Part shown: positions 1 through 9,611 of the stretch, one piece after another
Numbering within the stretch: position 1 is the first letter of the stretch
Layout: each line of letters begins with the position of its first letter
Source of the DNA: Amoeboradix gromovi
Taxonomy: Eukaryota > Sanchytriomycota > Sanchytriomycetes > Sanchytriales > Sanchytriaceae
NCBI GenBank assembly: GCA_018985225.1
Contig: JADGIF010000029.1
Span: 1-32,972 of the forward strand
Direction: 5' to 3'
DNA: 32,972 bases
Position numbers and translations under genes: made by a program
The notes under the pieces: model-generated
The model's input: only the letters and a program-made list of their open reading frames with translations
Database searches by the model: none
Told to the model about the DNA's origin: nothing

Positions 1-261
1 CATAGTTAAGAAATAGCTGGAGCATATCCAAAAATCTTTCATTTGAGATTTGACGCCTGAAGCGATTTGACTCCATGAATCCTCTACTTGGCGTATTAAC
101 TGATCTTTTCTTATGTGTTTATTAATAGAGTCAAGATATTCACAGCACACATAAACTTGCGCTTGGGGAATGCGGCTTACTAACGCTTGTTTGAATACTT
201 TCTTTGATCCCTTACAAGGTAATATGGATTTGCTTAAAAATGATTTATTTGATGTTGACAT
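1..261 (-). CDS. Unknown protein, N-terminal part, runs off the left edge
   Basis: Reading the minus strand from an ATG at 261-259, the frame stays open for 87 codons to the window edge, so this is the 5' part of a gene. It begins MSTSNKSFLSKSI and is rich in Lys, Ser and Gln, with no signal peptide or membrane segment. I do not recognise the family. The start lies only 120 bp beyond the stop of the ABCA gene on the same strand, which fits the compact layout of the window. An open frame of this length can occur by chance, so confidence is moderate; the missing 3' part would decide. Confidence 0.45.
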   Translation of the reverse strand, partial: MSTSNKSFLSKSILPCKGSKKVFKQALVSRIPQAQVYVCCEYLDSINKHIRKDQLIRQVEDSWSQIASGVKSQMKDFWICSSYFLTM

Positions 262-381
262 GAAACGTGAATTATATCAGCAGTCTGGTGTGTCTGAGAA
301 TCGCGGGTAATAAATCTCCAGCCTTAAGCGTCTCTGAAATTCTTCAAATTTGAATTATAAACCTCTAGAAATGTATAACAT

Positions 382-3165
382 TTACTTTTTATCGCTTTTT
401 TTGCGAATCAATTTCAGAAACACCTCTTCCAACGTGGTCTGAGAAACTCCCCAATTTGCAACTACTCCTTTTTCTAATTCCGAGCTTTCTCCTAAATCCG
501 CCTCCTCTAGTATCTTCACAAATTGACCTAGCCTATTCGTAACACTGGTAGGCAATTGATACAGCAAACTCCCCGCTGCATCATCTTCTAGCATGGCCTC
601 TGGCAAGTGTTTTTGTACAAACAATTTGACTATATTTACATTCTTTTCTAAAGTAATTAAAGAGATCCTGTATCCGGCGCCATGTTTGTTTTTTAAGGCA
701 ATGCTTGTCCCAAAGGCTTTAAACTCTCCATCGGCCATGATCGCAATCCTACGTTAATAATTGTGTTACTCGTCTCCCAAAATATCCGCTTCCTCCATAC
801 TATGGCTGGTCAATATTATAACTCTCCCTTGCTTAAACTTCTCAATAAACTGCCATACGTATCTTCTGTTAACCGGATCCATTCCTGTAGTGGGTTCATC
901 CAAAATTACTATCTTAGGATCCCCAATGGTTGCAATCACCATGCTCAATCTTCTTTTCATTCCTCCACTATAGGTCCTAGTAAACTTGTCCTTGACATCC
1001 CACAATCTTACGGCCTTAAGTCTGTCCTCGCATATACCTCTCACTTGTGCTTTAGGTACATTCTTAAGTTCTGCATACAGTTCTATATGCTCCATTGCTG
1101 TTAAATCTGCAAATAGCAAGTCAAATTGTGGGCATATTCCCATGAGTGATTGAATACTTCCAATGCTGTTTTTTATTGAATAGTTGTAAATCAAACCATC
1201 TCCATTACTGCTTTGTGATAAACCTGCTATGATATTCATTGTTGTGGATTTACCTGCCCCATTCTTTCCTAGTAATGCCAAAAGCTTAGACTGTGGAAAC
1301 ACAAAGCACAGTGACTTGACAGCGCTCTTCACAGTATTCCTACTTTTATACTCCTTGTTCAAGTGTGTAATTCTTATCGGGTACTCTCCAATTGTAGTTG
1401 CTAAATTCACTTGATTCATTACGTCCTCGGGTAAATCAGTATTGAATTTTACTGCTTGTTTCTGCGTTCTTTTTAACACATTATCTAACCATGATTGAAC
1501 GTTGACCTTGCTGTTCACTACGCCACCCATGGATGGTATGCAATTTAACCAGAATTGAGGAGTAAGCAAGAAGTATACTGGCTGTTTGCTGCCAAACTCA
1601 TCTGGTATAATCTTGTCAAAGTACCAAGCAAGCGCATAATAAAGTATGATGTTCATCAAAAGCAACAAGAATGCCTCGCTTGTTGGTGGGATGTCATAAG
1701 TCGTAGATGCGTCAAATCCCCGAGGCAAGTATGAGCTAGGAAGTGTGTTTGCCACATTATCCCATGTATAGCCTGGCCCTTTGACATATATACGAGTTAT
1801 TGGATCCAGCGCACCAGTAGTTAATTGCGAAATATCTAAATAGATCTTACCGAAATTGAAGAATGGCAAGAACATAAATATGTATTTTATCCAATATGAG
1901 CTGCCCATGGTACTAGACCACCAAATGTACCCTAGAGTGGTATTACCAAATATGATTAACTGAAAGAACAGACCAATTATGATCACGAATATAGCACATA
2001 GAATGGACTGCGAGGTATTTCTAAACAATGAACTTATGGTAAACCCCAGTGCTACCATGGCTAAACCGAACATAGTGTACATCAGTAGAATAATAAAGAA
2101 GTTGCAGTATTTGAAGAATTCGAAACCACATATTAAACCCATTACAGTTGTGACTAGAGCGTTAACAAGAACCATAATAAAAGCAGTTACAAACCAGGTA
2201 AAAAAGTATACCGATGGCTTCAAACCCATCATTTCCATAGCATTTCTCAACCTATCATTTTTCTCAGTGGACAATGTGTTTATAATACCAAGAAATATTG
2301 CGATTTGCATACAAAAGAAAAATAAAGGACCTAAAGACTTCACAATACGGTCACTTAGTTCTTCAGAGCTAGGTTTAGGTTGGGGCCAGTCCTTTAGCTT
2401 CATGTTAATAGACATTTGGTTGGTTGTTGTGTCTAAATTGAAGGAGTTGCGAGCCAAAGATAAAACTGTTTCATCCATATTTCTGGCGACGCTGAGCAAC
2501 TGGTCACCATATATATCTGTACCGTTTTTAGCAATACTAGCATTATACCAAATTTGGTACTTAATGTTCTTATCGGCTATGTTGTTGTTTGAGTTCCAAA
2601 AAAATTGAATTCCATATAGCGTTTGGTTGGGATGGTTTAAAATAAAATCGCTGAGATCTTTTTCAGTAGCAACAGATCCTACACCTGTGTTTTGGTTAAT
2701 AGGATCATCCCATTTAAATTTAGAAGATCCGACACTAAACAGATCGTCACCGCCATGTCGAATATTGTATGCGTTGAACTGCTTCATAACCTTATCTGTC
2801 AAATCATTTGAGGGTGTATACATGACAGTAACACATGGCTTGGTGGAATAGCATTGTTTTATGCCGCCAATCTCATACGCTTGAGGATATTGGATAACTG
2901 ACAACTGGTTACTGTAATCTATGGCTTGAAGAACTAGAAGCAAGAGCATAAGTAGTATAGGAGCAACTATAGCTTGGCACAAACTAGCCTTGTAGTATCT
3001 GAATTGTAATTTTAAGTTACGTTTCATCAAGGTTTTACTCTGAGAAGCAATTTTAATAAAAGAGTTTTGGTTAACAATAACTGCATGAGCTTCTGATTCA
3101 GGGATATGAATTTTGACCAATGGGTCAGAATTAACTTCAGCAGGTGCTGTTGAAGACGAATTCAT
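382..3165 (-). CDS. ABCA-family half transporter (two exons)
   Basis: CDS is complement(join(382..748,770..3165)), 920 aa. It is a membrane ABC transporter of subfamily A, whose members move lipids or related amphipaths; the substrate here is unknown. One membrane helix lies near residues 60-80, then a large loop with several Asn-X-Ser/Thr sites, then a helix cluster at about 280-510. A single nucleotide-binding domain follows with Walker A GKNGAGKST, signature YSGGMKRRLSM, Walker B ILDEPTTGMDP and the switch histidine in TSHSMEEADI. One membrane domain plus one NBD makes it a half-size protein, as in plant and Dictyostelium half ABCAs. The frame stops after ILGDE at 766-768, and the family sequence IAIMADGEF resumes in the same frame after a 21-nt intron. 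Dikarya generally lack ABCA, so its presence favours an early-diverging lineage. Confidence 0.93.
749..769 (-). other. 21-nt intron in the ABCA gene
   Basis: On the minus strand the intron starts GTAACACAAT, contains the in-frame stop TAA at its second codon, and ends ATTAACGTAG. Removing exactly 21 nt joins ...ILGDE to IAIMADGE, the expected ABCA sequence after the H-loop. Because 21 is a multiple of three, the two halves are in the same frame and only the internal stops reveal the intron. TTAAC is a plausible branch site 6-10 nt from the 3' end. Confidence 0.85.
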
Positions 3166-3655
3166 AATTTTGAACTGTTTCAGATCTAGTCACGCAAATC
3201 GCCAAGATTTTGTTAAGTGTTACGACGTTTTAATCGTTTCATAGAGTGAAATTGTAATCCAAGCAGGATTAAAAATCTCAAATCAATTAATTTTAATAAA
3301 TGCTCATGCACTAGTGCTTGCAACGCAGCTAAGTGTCATTACATTCTCTGAATCTGTACGTAAATGCCGCAGCATTCAGCAATCTTTATTTACCACCTGA
3401 ATCTCTTTGACTTTATTATGGTTACATAAGCCTCTTGATTTTAATTAAAAATGGTATAAAAATATGGTTCAACTGTCATTTGAACCATCAAACCAAGAAC
3501 ATTAAGGTTTAGCATTTCATAGTTCATCAGATACAGAATCTATTAAGCTTGCAAATATGGTGCAAGTACAATCTATTGTGGCTCAACCAAATGATTTTTG
3601 CATTTTTTTATAATCAAAAGCTTTAACTTTCTGCGCATTAGGAATTCTAAAACAG
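3166..3655. promoter_or_regulatory. Divergent intergenic region between ABCA and the Avt transporter
   Basis: 490 bp without a convincing gene separates two genes transcribed away from each other, so it must hold both promoters. A TATA-like run (TATAAAAATA) lies at 3455-3464 in the plus direction, about 190 bp before the transporter start. I see no other clear element. Confidence 0.4.
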
Positions 3656-5356
3656 ATGTCAACTCCACCCATACTATCTCAATCGTCATCATCAGAGTCG
3701 CTCATTCCAGAGGGCAGACAAGAGTTTAATGAAAATAACCTCAGCTCTTCATTAACAGGTACAATTCATTCTTCTTTTGCAGCCGATGTTCAGGATCAGT
3801 TTATTAAGGAATTTAATAAAACAAGAGATGAAAAGTTGACTCCAAATGCATTACTAGGAACTTATGAGCTACGAAAAAACAAGTCAACCCCTGATCTTCG
3901 TGATGTTGACACCTCTTCAAAGCTACTAGGGCCTGGTAGATTCCGGAGACATCACATCAATAGCAATGAGTTCGATGTTAGTAGTAGTTTGGGACAGGCT
4001 TTAACACCCAGCACTTTGGATTTTATTCTGCTATATGGCAATTTCGCAGGTGGCTATTATTTTGAAGAATCTTCTGATGAAGACATAGATGAGGAACAAG
4101 CCTTACTAGGGTCCCCTTCCCGTGAGCTTCAAAGAATTACAGGCGCGTCAGTCAAAAAAACTTATTTTCTGCTAATGAAATCATTTATTGGAACTGGGAT
4201 TCTTTTCCTACCCCGTGCATTCTTAAATGGTGGTTTAATCTTTTCTGTGATCTCTCTGCTAACCGTAGCTTTCCTGACTAATTGGGGTATGCTGCTGGTC
4301 ATCCAGGTAACTCAGGAAATCCCTAATAAATCGTTTGGTGATGTCGCTCTATCTCTATATGGCCCTAAAGCTAAGGTTGTTGTATTGATGTCTATAATTT
4401 TCTCTCAACTAGGGTTTTGCATATCTTATTTTGTCTTTGTTGCACATAACTTAAGAGATGCCATTAGCCTATGGACTAACTGTGCAGTGCAACTTAATGA
4501 AACCTGGCTTATATTTGGTCAAATAATATTTTATATTCCCTTGTCTTTAGTTCGCAAAATTCACTATTTCTCTTATACTTCTATAATTGCTGATTTGTTT
4601 ATATTGGCAGGTGTTTGTTACGTTTTAGCAGGTGATTTTGATATGTTTAGCAATCTACCAACGGTTCAATACATCAACTCTCCTGATAAAATCGCACTAT
4701 TCCTGGGCACTGCTGTATACACATTTGAAGGAGTAGGCCTTATTATTCCTATATCTCAGAGTATGGCAGAACCCCTTAAAATGCCGAAAGTCCTCTCTCT
4801 GTGTATGTTTACCGTTTCAGTCGTGTATACGTTTGTTGGGGCTGTATCATACATGTCGTTTGGTGAAAAGACAGAGACGATAATACTTTTGAACTTAAAG
4901 GCTACCCCAATGCTAAGTGTGATCCAAATGCTTTATGTCTTAGCAATTATCTTGAGTCTTCCCTTGCAGTTATTTCCAGCTCTTAGAATATTGGAACAAG
5001 GAATATTTCCCCCAGAAGTTTATAACGGTAAGCATAATGTATTTCATAAATGGCAAAAGAACATCTTTAGGATCGGCCTTGTTTCAATTCTAAGTTTTGT
5101 CGCATGGGCTGGACAACAGCAGTTGGAGTTGTTGGTTACTTTTATAGGGGCTTTTGCTTGTATTCCGCTGAGCTTCTGTTGGCCTGCTGTTTTACATTTC
5201 AAGGCTGTTGCTGCCACTAGATTTGAGAAGACTAAGGATGTTTGTCTATTCATATTTGGATTAAGCGGAATGTTAATTGTATGCGCTATAGCATTCCAAA
5301 AATGGGCTAGTGGTATACAAGATATCCCACTAAACCGATGTTCACCAATAAACTAA
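3656..5356 (+). CDS. Vacuolar amino-acid transporter, Avt3/Avt4-like (AAAP family)
   Basis: 566 aa, intronless. A Ser-rich hydrophilic N-terminus of about 165 residues, with an acidic patch (EESSDEDIDEEQ), precedes a transporter core of roughly eleven membrane helices. The first helix carries the family hallmark SFIGTGILFLPRAFLNGG, and helix 7 carries AVYTFEGVGLIIPI. This architecture is that of fungal Avt3/Avt4 and animal PAT-type proteins, which export neutral or basic amino acids from the vacuole or lysosome to the cytosol using the proton gradient. The exact substrate cannot be read from sequence. The start is the first ATG after upstream stops. AATAAA at 5347-5352 lies one base before the TAA stop. 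Confidence 0.92.
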   Translation: MSTPPILSQSSSSESLIPEGRQEFNENNLSSSLTGTIHSSFAADVQDQFIKEFNKTRDEKLTPNALLGTYELRKNKSTPDLRDVDTSSKLLGPGRFRRHHINSNEFDVSSSLGQALTPSTLDFILLYGNFAGGYYFEESSDEDIDEEQALLGSPSRELQRITGASVKKTYFLLMKSFIGTGILFLPRAFLNGGLIFSVISLLTVAFLTNWGMLLVIQVTQEIPNKSFGDVALSLYGPKAKVVVLMSIIFSQLGFCISYFVFVAHNLRDAISLWTNCAVQLNETWLIFGQIIFYIPLSLVRKIHYFSYTSIIADLFILAGVCYVLAGDFDMFSNLPTVQYINSPDKIALFLGTAVYTFEGVGLIIPISQSMAEPLKMPKVLSLCMFTVSVVYTFVGAVSYMSFGEKTETIILLNLKATPMLSVIQMLYVLAIILSLPLQLFPALRILEQGIFPPEVYNGKHNVFHKWQKNIFRIGLVSILSFVAWAGQQQLELLVTFIGAFACIPLSFCWPAVLHFKAVAATRFEKTKDVCLFIFGLSGMLIVCAIAFQKWASGIQDIPLNRCSPIN

Positions 5357-5644
5357 TTACATTTCAATTTTGACATGATTTCATTATTTGAGACAAAAGT
5401 ATGAAATGGCTTTATTTTTTGAATGTATTTATCAATCATTAGAGCTGGTAGACTTAAATGGTTGTGATATGTAAAATTAAGGATATAAGGGCTAAGCGGT
5501 AAGTTTTACTAAACCCACTAAAACTACTTGTGCAGTGACTAACGGCTTGAAAATTGATTTTGATGGCCTAATTTATTACAGAGTTCGCTCTACTAGCATA
5601 AAAGAGAGAGGGTTTACCTATCCAAATACCATATTTTTAACATT
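5357..5644. other. Intergenic region 3' of the Avt transporter
   Basis: 288 bp between the transporter stop and the left inverted repeat of the 512-bp element. I see no gene, RNA or regulatory site here. Confidence 0.4.
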
Positions 5645-5671
5645 TGGGACACCAAATATAAAAACTAGACT
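5645..5671 (+). repeat. Left terminal inverted repeat of element A
   Basis: 27 bp, TGGGACACC... reading inward. It matches the left repeat of the 3.7-kb element at 20101-20127 with one difference. Confidence 0.8.
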
Positions 5672-5680
5672 AACTCGTTT

Positions 5681-6010
5681 TTAAAGGAGGTGCTCCATAC
5701 TGAGGAAATCATTAATAAAAGATCTTCTATTATACCAATTTTCTTTCATTGATTGTATTCCCCTCTTCAAAATAAAACTAGAAAACCCTGCATCTCGTTC
5801 ATATATATGAGGTCTTTGAGCATCTAAGCAAAAGGTGTATTTTCTTAGACGGTACTCTTTCTTCATTTCATTTAGTGTTATACTAACATCATTACTCTTA
5901 TCTATTCTAATTTTTACAGGGTAATAGTGATATTTTATTTGAAGTAAAGATTGGATGAAAGAGTAAGAGAATAGCTGTACAGAATATTTATTTTTGAAAT
6001 TTCGATACAA
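5681..6010 (-). CDS. Unknown 109-aa frame inside element A
   Basis: An open frame (MYRNFKNKYSVQ...) fills most of the 512-bp element. It is rich in Tyr, Phe, Arg and Lys, with no recognised domain and none of the DUF7869 transposase motifs. Part of its DNA (about 5808-5845) resembles 27380-27413 in the degenerate copy, so that stretch is old within the repeat family. It may be a remnant of a longer element gene, or a chance frame. Confidence 0.25.
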   Translation of the reverse strand: MYRNFKNKYSVQLFSYSFIQSLLQIKYHYYPVKIRIDKSNDVSITLNEMKKEYRLRKYTFCLDAQRPHIYERDAGFSSFILKRGIQSMKENWYNRRSFINDFLSMEHLL

Positions 6011-6129
6011 AAAGTTATTTATTTTTCTTTCATACTCGTCAACTCCGCAACTAGCTGAATGTCCACTCGCCTCTTGAATCCATAAAATTAATAAAGCTGA
6101 AATAATGTTCCAATTTGTTACAGAAAGTT

Positions 6130-6156
6130 AGTCCAGTTTTTATATTTGATGTCCCA
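6130..6156 (-). repeat. Right terminal inverted repeat of element A
   Basis: 27 bp ending ...GATGTCCCA, the inverted partner of 5645-5671. About 25 bp just inside it are also similar to the sequence at 27468-27492. Confidence 0.8.
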
Positions 6157-6354
6157 TATGTAAGTAGAAAACAATAAATTATCGCTCTAGGAGCTCCACG
6201 TTTTCTAGCTGTGGTGATTTGCAGAAGCATGTCACAGATGAAAAAAAGAATGTTAAAAGTCTGTGCAATCCAAACATTCTAGAAAGAAGGAAAACTGAGA
6301 AATAGAATTCATGAAATTGCGATTAAGAATTTATTCAACTGGAATCGGTGACTA

Positions 6355-8439
6355 CTATTTGGAACTGCCTCGCCTTACTCTTATAACTGGAGATGTCCAT
6401 GTTGTATAATGATTCTTATTGTAAACATTGCCCAAGGGTTTCTGCGCAATCATCTTAAAGTAGTATTCACCATCTACGATTGGAAGCCATTTGGTCATCT
6501 CCTTGTCAGTTGCATAGCATCCCTCGCAGTACTGGCCATTCTCAAAATATTTAGTGAAGTTGTACGTCTTGTGAGATGATTTCAGATCTTCAAACTCGCC
6601 GTCATAGTTTCTAATGTTTTTCTCGTAATGAGTAATACCAAGCGAGGTGTTTGTTTTCTTACTTATCACTTGAATTTGCAATGCTTCTACTGGATGCTGA
6701 AAACTAACCCATAAATTCACGCTATTTTCATCTGTAAAGTTTGTTGTAATTGTGCCACTCTCTTTCCCGACTGGACTAGTCGAGTATCTTAAACTGCTAT
6801 GGTCTAATAAATTGTGAACCATACTCGGACTCTGCGGTTGGAACACTAATCTCTCTTGATAGTTACCTTTGTAGCCTGCATATGGAACAAATAGTTTCTT
6901 TCCATCACCTCCAGTCAAGATGACATATCCACTAAATACCCATCCGTCCCCATTCATCATTTTGCTGTCAGGATAGATATAAATGCGCAAAGTTTTGCTT
7001 TTACCACTTGGAATTGTTACAGATGCAATCATACTTAGAGTGTGATGAAATGCACGTTGCTCAACTTGCTTAAATCCTCGTACTGAGAGCGCGTTTAAGT
7101 TACTTAAACTATACGTCACGTCAGTAGCTCCATTATTGCTTATTTTGATAGATTTAAACGTACCTCTCCCAACTGCACCCAGCTCCAATTTATTAGGCTC
7201 AATAACTGTAGTTGTAGATAATAATTGAAATGCATCAACCATTCCGCTTCCTTGTTGCAAGACACTATAAGCTATATTTGCATTAGCCATTGACGGAGAA
7301 GATGTTTGCATTGCTCTGGACGTGAAGTTAACATTCGTCTTGTAAAGTTCAACAAATAACGCAGCAACGCCTGCAATGTAAGGGCTACTCATAGACGTGC
7401 CACTTTTTCTAGCATAGCAAGGCTTATCTGGACACAAAGTGTTAGGAATAGCGCTCAGTATGGCTTGACCAGGTCCCCCAATTTCTGGTTTAATTTGCAG
7501 CTTAGGGCCTGGGCCCCAAGAAGTAAAAGTAGTAGGGATGTAAGTGCCGTTTGGAAATGACCTAAATGCAGCAACTGCAAACGCATGTTTAGATACTCCT
7601 GGAGATCCGCTCATGAATAAACCATACGAACCCGAGTTTCCATTTGAGTTCACGACTATCACCCCATTGTGCTCTAACTTTGCATATATACTTTCAATTA
7701 TACCTCCATCCCATCCACTAGGTAACCCCAAGGACAAATTAATGACTTGCATTCCATCTTGGTAGGCTTGATCTAGCGCCATATAAACCTGAAAGTAATC
7801 TTCATCTTTAGCGCCCTTTTTAAAGACTTTGTACGATCCGTATACAACATTTGGTGCTACGCCATGAATCGTGTCATCAAGTCCTCCTACAATACCAGCT
7901 ACATGAGTGCCATGTCCCAATGAATCTAAACAATCTGGCTGTTCACCAGTAAAATCATAGCATTCGATTATGCGGCAGCCGTTTCCGACACAAACAGTAC
8001 CATTCTTGTTTCTAAACGCAGAATGAGTGTAATCTATTCCGGTATCTACTATTCCTACTTTTACTTTATTCCCACTTACACCAAGCCCTGACCATGCGCT
8101 TTTTACCTTTGTAATGTCGTGATTATCAAAAATGTTCTCTTCTTCTATGTCAGACACGCTAAACGGCTCAGGAACTCTAACGAGCACAGATTTTTGAACT
8201 TCTCTTACACCTTCGATTCCCTCGACCTTTTCCAGCATTGAGTCTGGAAACTCCACTTTAATGAGATTCGCAACATGCGATATCATTTTATGCTCATAAA
8301 TTCCTATTTTTTTCAAACCTTGAAGAACTTTGTGTTGGGACTTTGCAACATTTTTCTTTGACACGCCGTCTATAACTGATCCCTGGCGCACATTAATTAT
8401 CCAACTGATTGCATTAATGCAGAATACTAAAGAAATCAT
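6355..8439 (-). CDS. Secreted subtilisin-like serine protease (S8A)
   Basis: 694 aa, intronless. A hydrophobic N-terminus (MISLVFCINAISWIINV) looks like a signal peptide. Residues about 30-95 resemble the inhibitor I9 prodomain. The catalytic domain has Asp132 in VGIVDTGIDYTHS, His176 in GHGTHVAGIVGG, oxyanion Asn268 in NSNGNSG and Ser349 in GTSMSSPYIAGVAA. The complete triad and oxyanion hole predict an active endopeptidase. The SWGP and KPEIGGPG motifs place it with Vpr-like/minor-protease subtilisins. The C-terminal half is beta-rich and Fn3-like with many N-glycosylation sites; no PA insert is obvious. Likely roles are extracellular nutrition or host-protein digestion. A minus-strand AATAAA lies just after the stop, near 6332. 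Confidence 0.93.
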   Translation of the reverse strand: MISLVFCINAISWIINVRQGSVIDGVSKKNVAKSQHKVLQGLKKIGIYEHKMISHVANLIKVEFPDSMLEKVEGIEGVREVQKSVLVRVPEPFSVSDIEEENIFDNHDITKVKSAWSGLGVSGNKVKVGIVDTGIDYTHSAFRNKNGTVCVGNGCRIIECYDFTGEQPDCLDSLGHGTHVAGIVGGLDDTIHGVAPNVVYGSYKVFKKGAKDEDYFQVYMALDQAYQDGMQVINLSLGLPSGWDGGIIESIYAKLEHNGVIVVNSNGNSGSYGLFMSGSPGVSKHAFAVAAFRSFPNGTYIPTTFTSWGPGPKLQIKPEIGGPGQAILSAIPNTLCPDKPCYARKSGTSMSSPYIAGVAALFVELYKTNVNFTSRAMQTSSPSMANANIAYSVLQQGSGMVDAFQLLSTTTVIEPNKLELGAVGRGTFKSIKISNNGATDVTYSLSNLNALSVRGFKQVEQRAFHHTLSMIASVTIPSGKSKTLRIYIYPDSKMMNGDGWVFSGYVILTGGDGKKLFVPYAGYKGNYQERLVFQPQSPSMVHNLLDHSSLRYSTSPVGKESGTITTNFTDENSVNLWVSFQHPVEALQIQVISKKTNTSLGITHYEKNIRNYDGEFEDLKSSHKTYNFTKYFENGQYCEGCYATDKEMTKWLPIVDGEYYFKMIAQKPLGNVYNKNHYTTWTSPVIRVRRGSSK

Positions 8440-9026
8440 GAAGAGCAGGGTATGGCGCCTTTTTATGTTGAAAGATGTTCTTATTGCGTTAGATTACAGA
8501 ATATGATACAATTACCCCACAAAAAACGTACTCAAGGTTGTACCATATAAGTCTTGCTAAACCATTGCACTAGTGCGAAAATCGTTTTTAGCTCCAGGAA
8601 ACTCAAAAAAAGAGGGATCTGCCATGTATAGAGTTTGTACTTCGAGATATTTGCATCAGAAATGGAGTACTATCATACTGAAAAATAACAGCGACAAAGT
8701 GATTTACTGCACTGAGGTATCTATAAGCACAACGGGAAATGGCGTCCCAAAGACCCAAAGGATGAACTAATATAGGGACTTAGTAGAAGAGCATTGGAAA
8801 TCTGTATTTTTGAACTCGGAACATCCAAGGACTGCTTGAGTTGTTATGGGAAGGAAAAAAATAACGGGGAAAGTAGATAGCGCCCAGAGAAATTTGTTGT
8901 CTATAGCCCGGGTGTTATATATAGGACATTTATACCTCTTTAAGACATAAGCTAGACGATTTTGTCTAGTTTTTGTAAACTGCGTCAATCTTCTTTCTTA
9001 TAGAAATCCTGAAGTCAAATCTTAGA
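8440..9026. promoter_or_regulatory. Upstream region of the subtilisin gene
   Basis: 587 bp between the subtilisin start and the end of the coiled-coil gene. It must include the protease promoter. A TATATATA-like run lies near 8909-8917, far from either gene, and a hairpin (CTAGAC-6 nt-GTCTAG) sits near 8953-8970. The 65-codon plus-strand frame here has no support. Confidence 0.35.
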
Positions 9027-9611
9027 TCATTTATTTGATTTGGACTTTTTCAAAATTTTAGCAAACTTCAGCTTCATATCAATATGTTTGACTACTGCTT
9101 CCTTGTGCTCCAATTCCAAGGCTTGCTTTTTAAGTATCCTGTCTTGCCTTTCTAATATTTTTGACTGTTTTATTTTACTGCTTTCTGCTTCAAAGGCTCT
9201 TTTTTCAAGACTCTTGAAAACTTTATGAAACTCGTTCAACATCTTGCTAGTCAACTCTAGCTCACAAGTCTTAGAATGCAACTCTTCTTTATAATAGGCC
9301 TCAGATCCCAGCATATCATTTCGATCACTTTTCACGCTTTGTAACTCCAAAAGTAACTTTTGAATTAATGTCGACTTTAATGCCATTTCTTCATTATGAG
9401 CTGCCAGTTGCTTTTTGTATATATCTAGTTCTTTCTCTATTGCTGCATTTACCTTATATATTGTTTCCAGTTCTCTTTCAAGCTCTTCTAGTCGAGGAAT
9501 ATCTGAAGTAGACTGGAATCCCGATTTACCTGCAAATTTACTGTCAGTATGTGGCAAGGTCGCTGATATACATGAGTAGTAAGAAGTAGCAGAAGAAGAT
9601 CGAGATTTCAT
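9027..9611 (-). CDS. Coiled-coil protein of unknown function
   Basis: 194 aa. A Ser-rich start (MKSRSSSATSYYS) is followed from about residue 38 by a nearly continuous heptad pattern rich in Glu, Lys and Leu (ELERELETIYK, EKELDIYKKQL, SKILERQDRILKKQ), ending in a basic tail. This predicts a long coiled coil, so a structural, cytoskeletal or scaffold role is possible, but no family is recognised. The start is the only ATG at the head of the frame. AATAAA (9035-9030 on the minus strand) abuts the TGA stop. Confidence 0.7.
   Translation of the reverse strand: MKSRSSSATSYYSCISATLPHTDSKFAGKSGFQSTSDIPRLEELERELETIYKVNAAIEKELDIYKKQLAAHNEEMALKSTLIQKLLLELQSVKSDRNDMLGSEAYYKEELHSKTCELELTSKMLNEFHKVFKSLEKRAFEAESSKIKQSKILERQDRILKKQALELEHKEAVVKHIDMKLKFAKILKKSKSNK

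Larger units (their letters stand above)
5645..6156. mobile_element. 512-bp terminal-inverted-repeat element (element A)
   Basis: The left end (5645-5671) starts TGGGACACCAAATATAAAAA. The right end (6130-6156) is its reverse complement with 2 mismatches in 27. The same termini bound the 3.7-kb element at 20101-23839, so element A is probably a short non-autonomous member of that family. Flanks read ...acatt on the left and tatgt... on the right, and I could not find a convincing target duplication. It contains one minus-strand frame of 109 codons. Confidence 0.75.

Noticed and set aside
382-738. A separate small gene downstream of the ABCA gene
   Set aside because: It is in the same frame and continues the ABCA NBD sequence; a 21-nt intron explains the gap.
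1979-2608. 209-codon plus-strand frame inside the ABCA gene
   Set aside because: It is the antisense shadow of the conserved membrane domain.
8953-8970. CTAGAC hairpin as another transposon end
   Set aside because: It shares only about ten bases with the terminal repeats and lacks the GTCCCA end.
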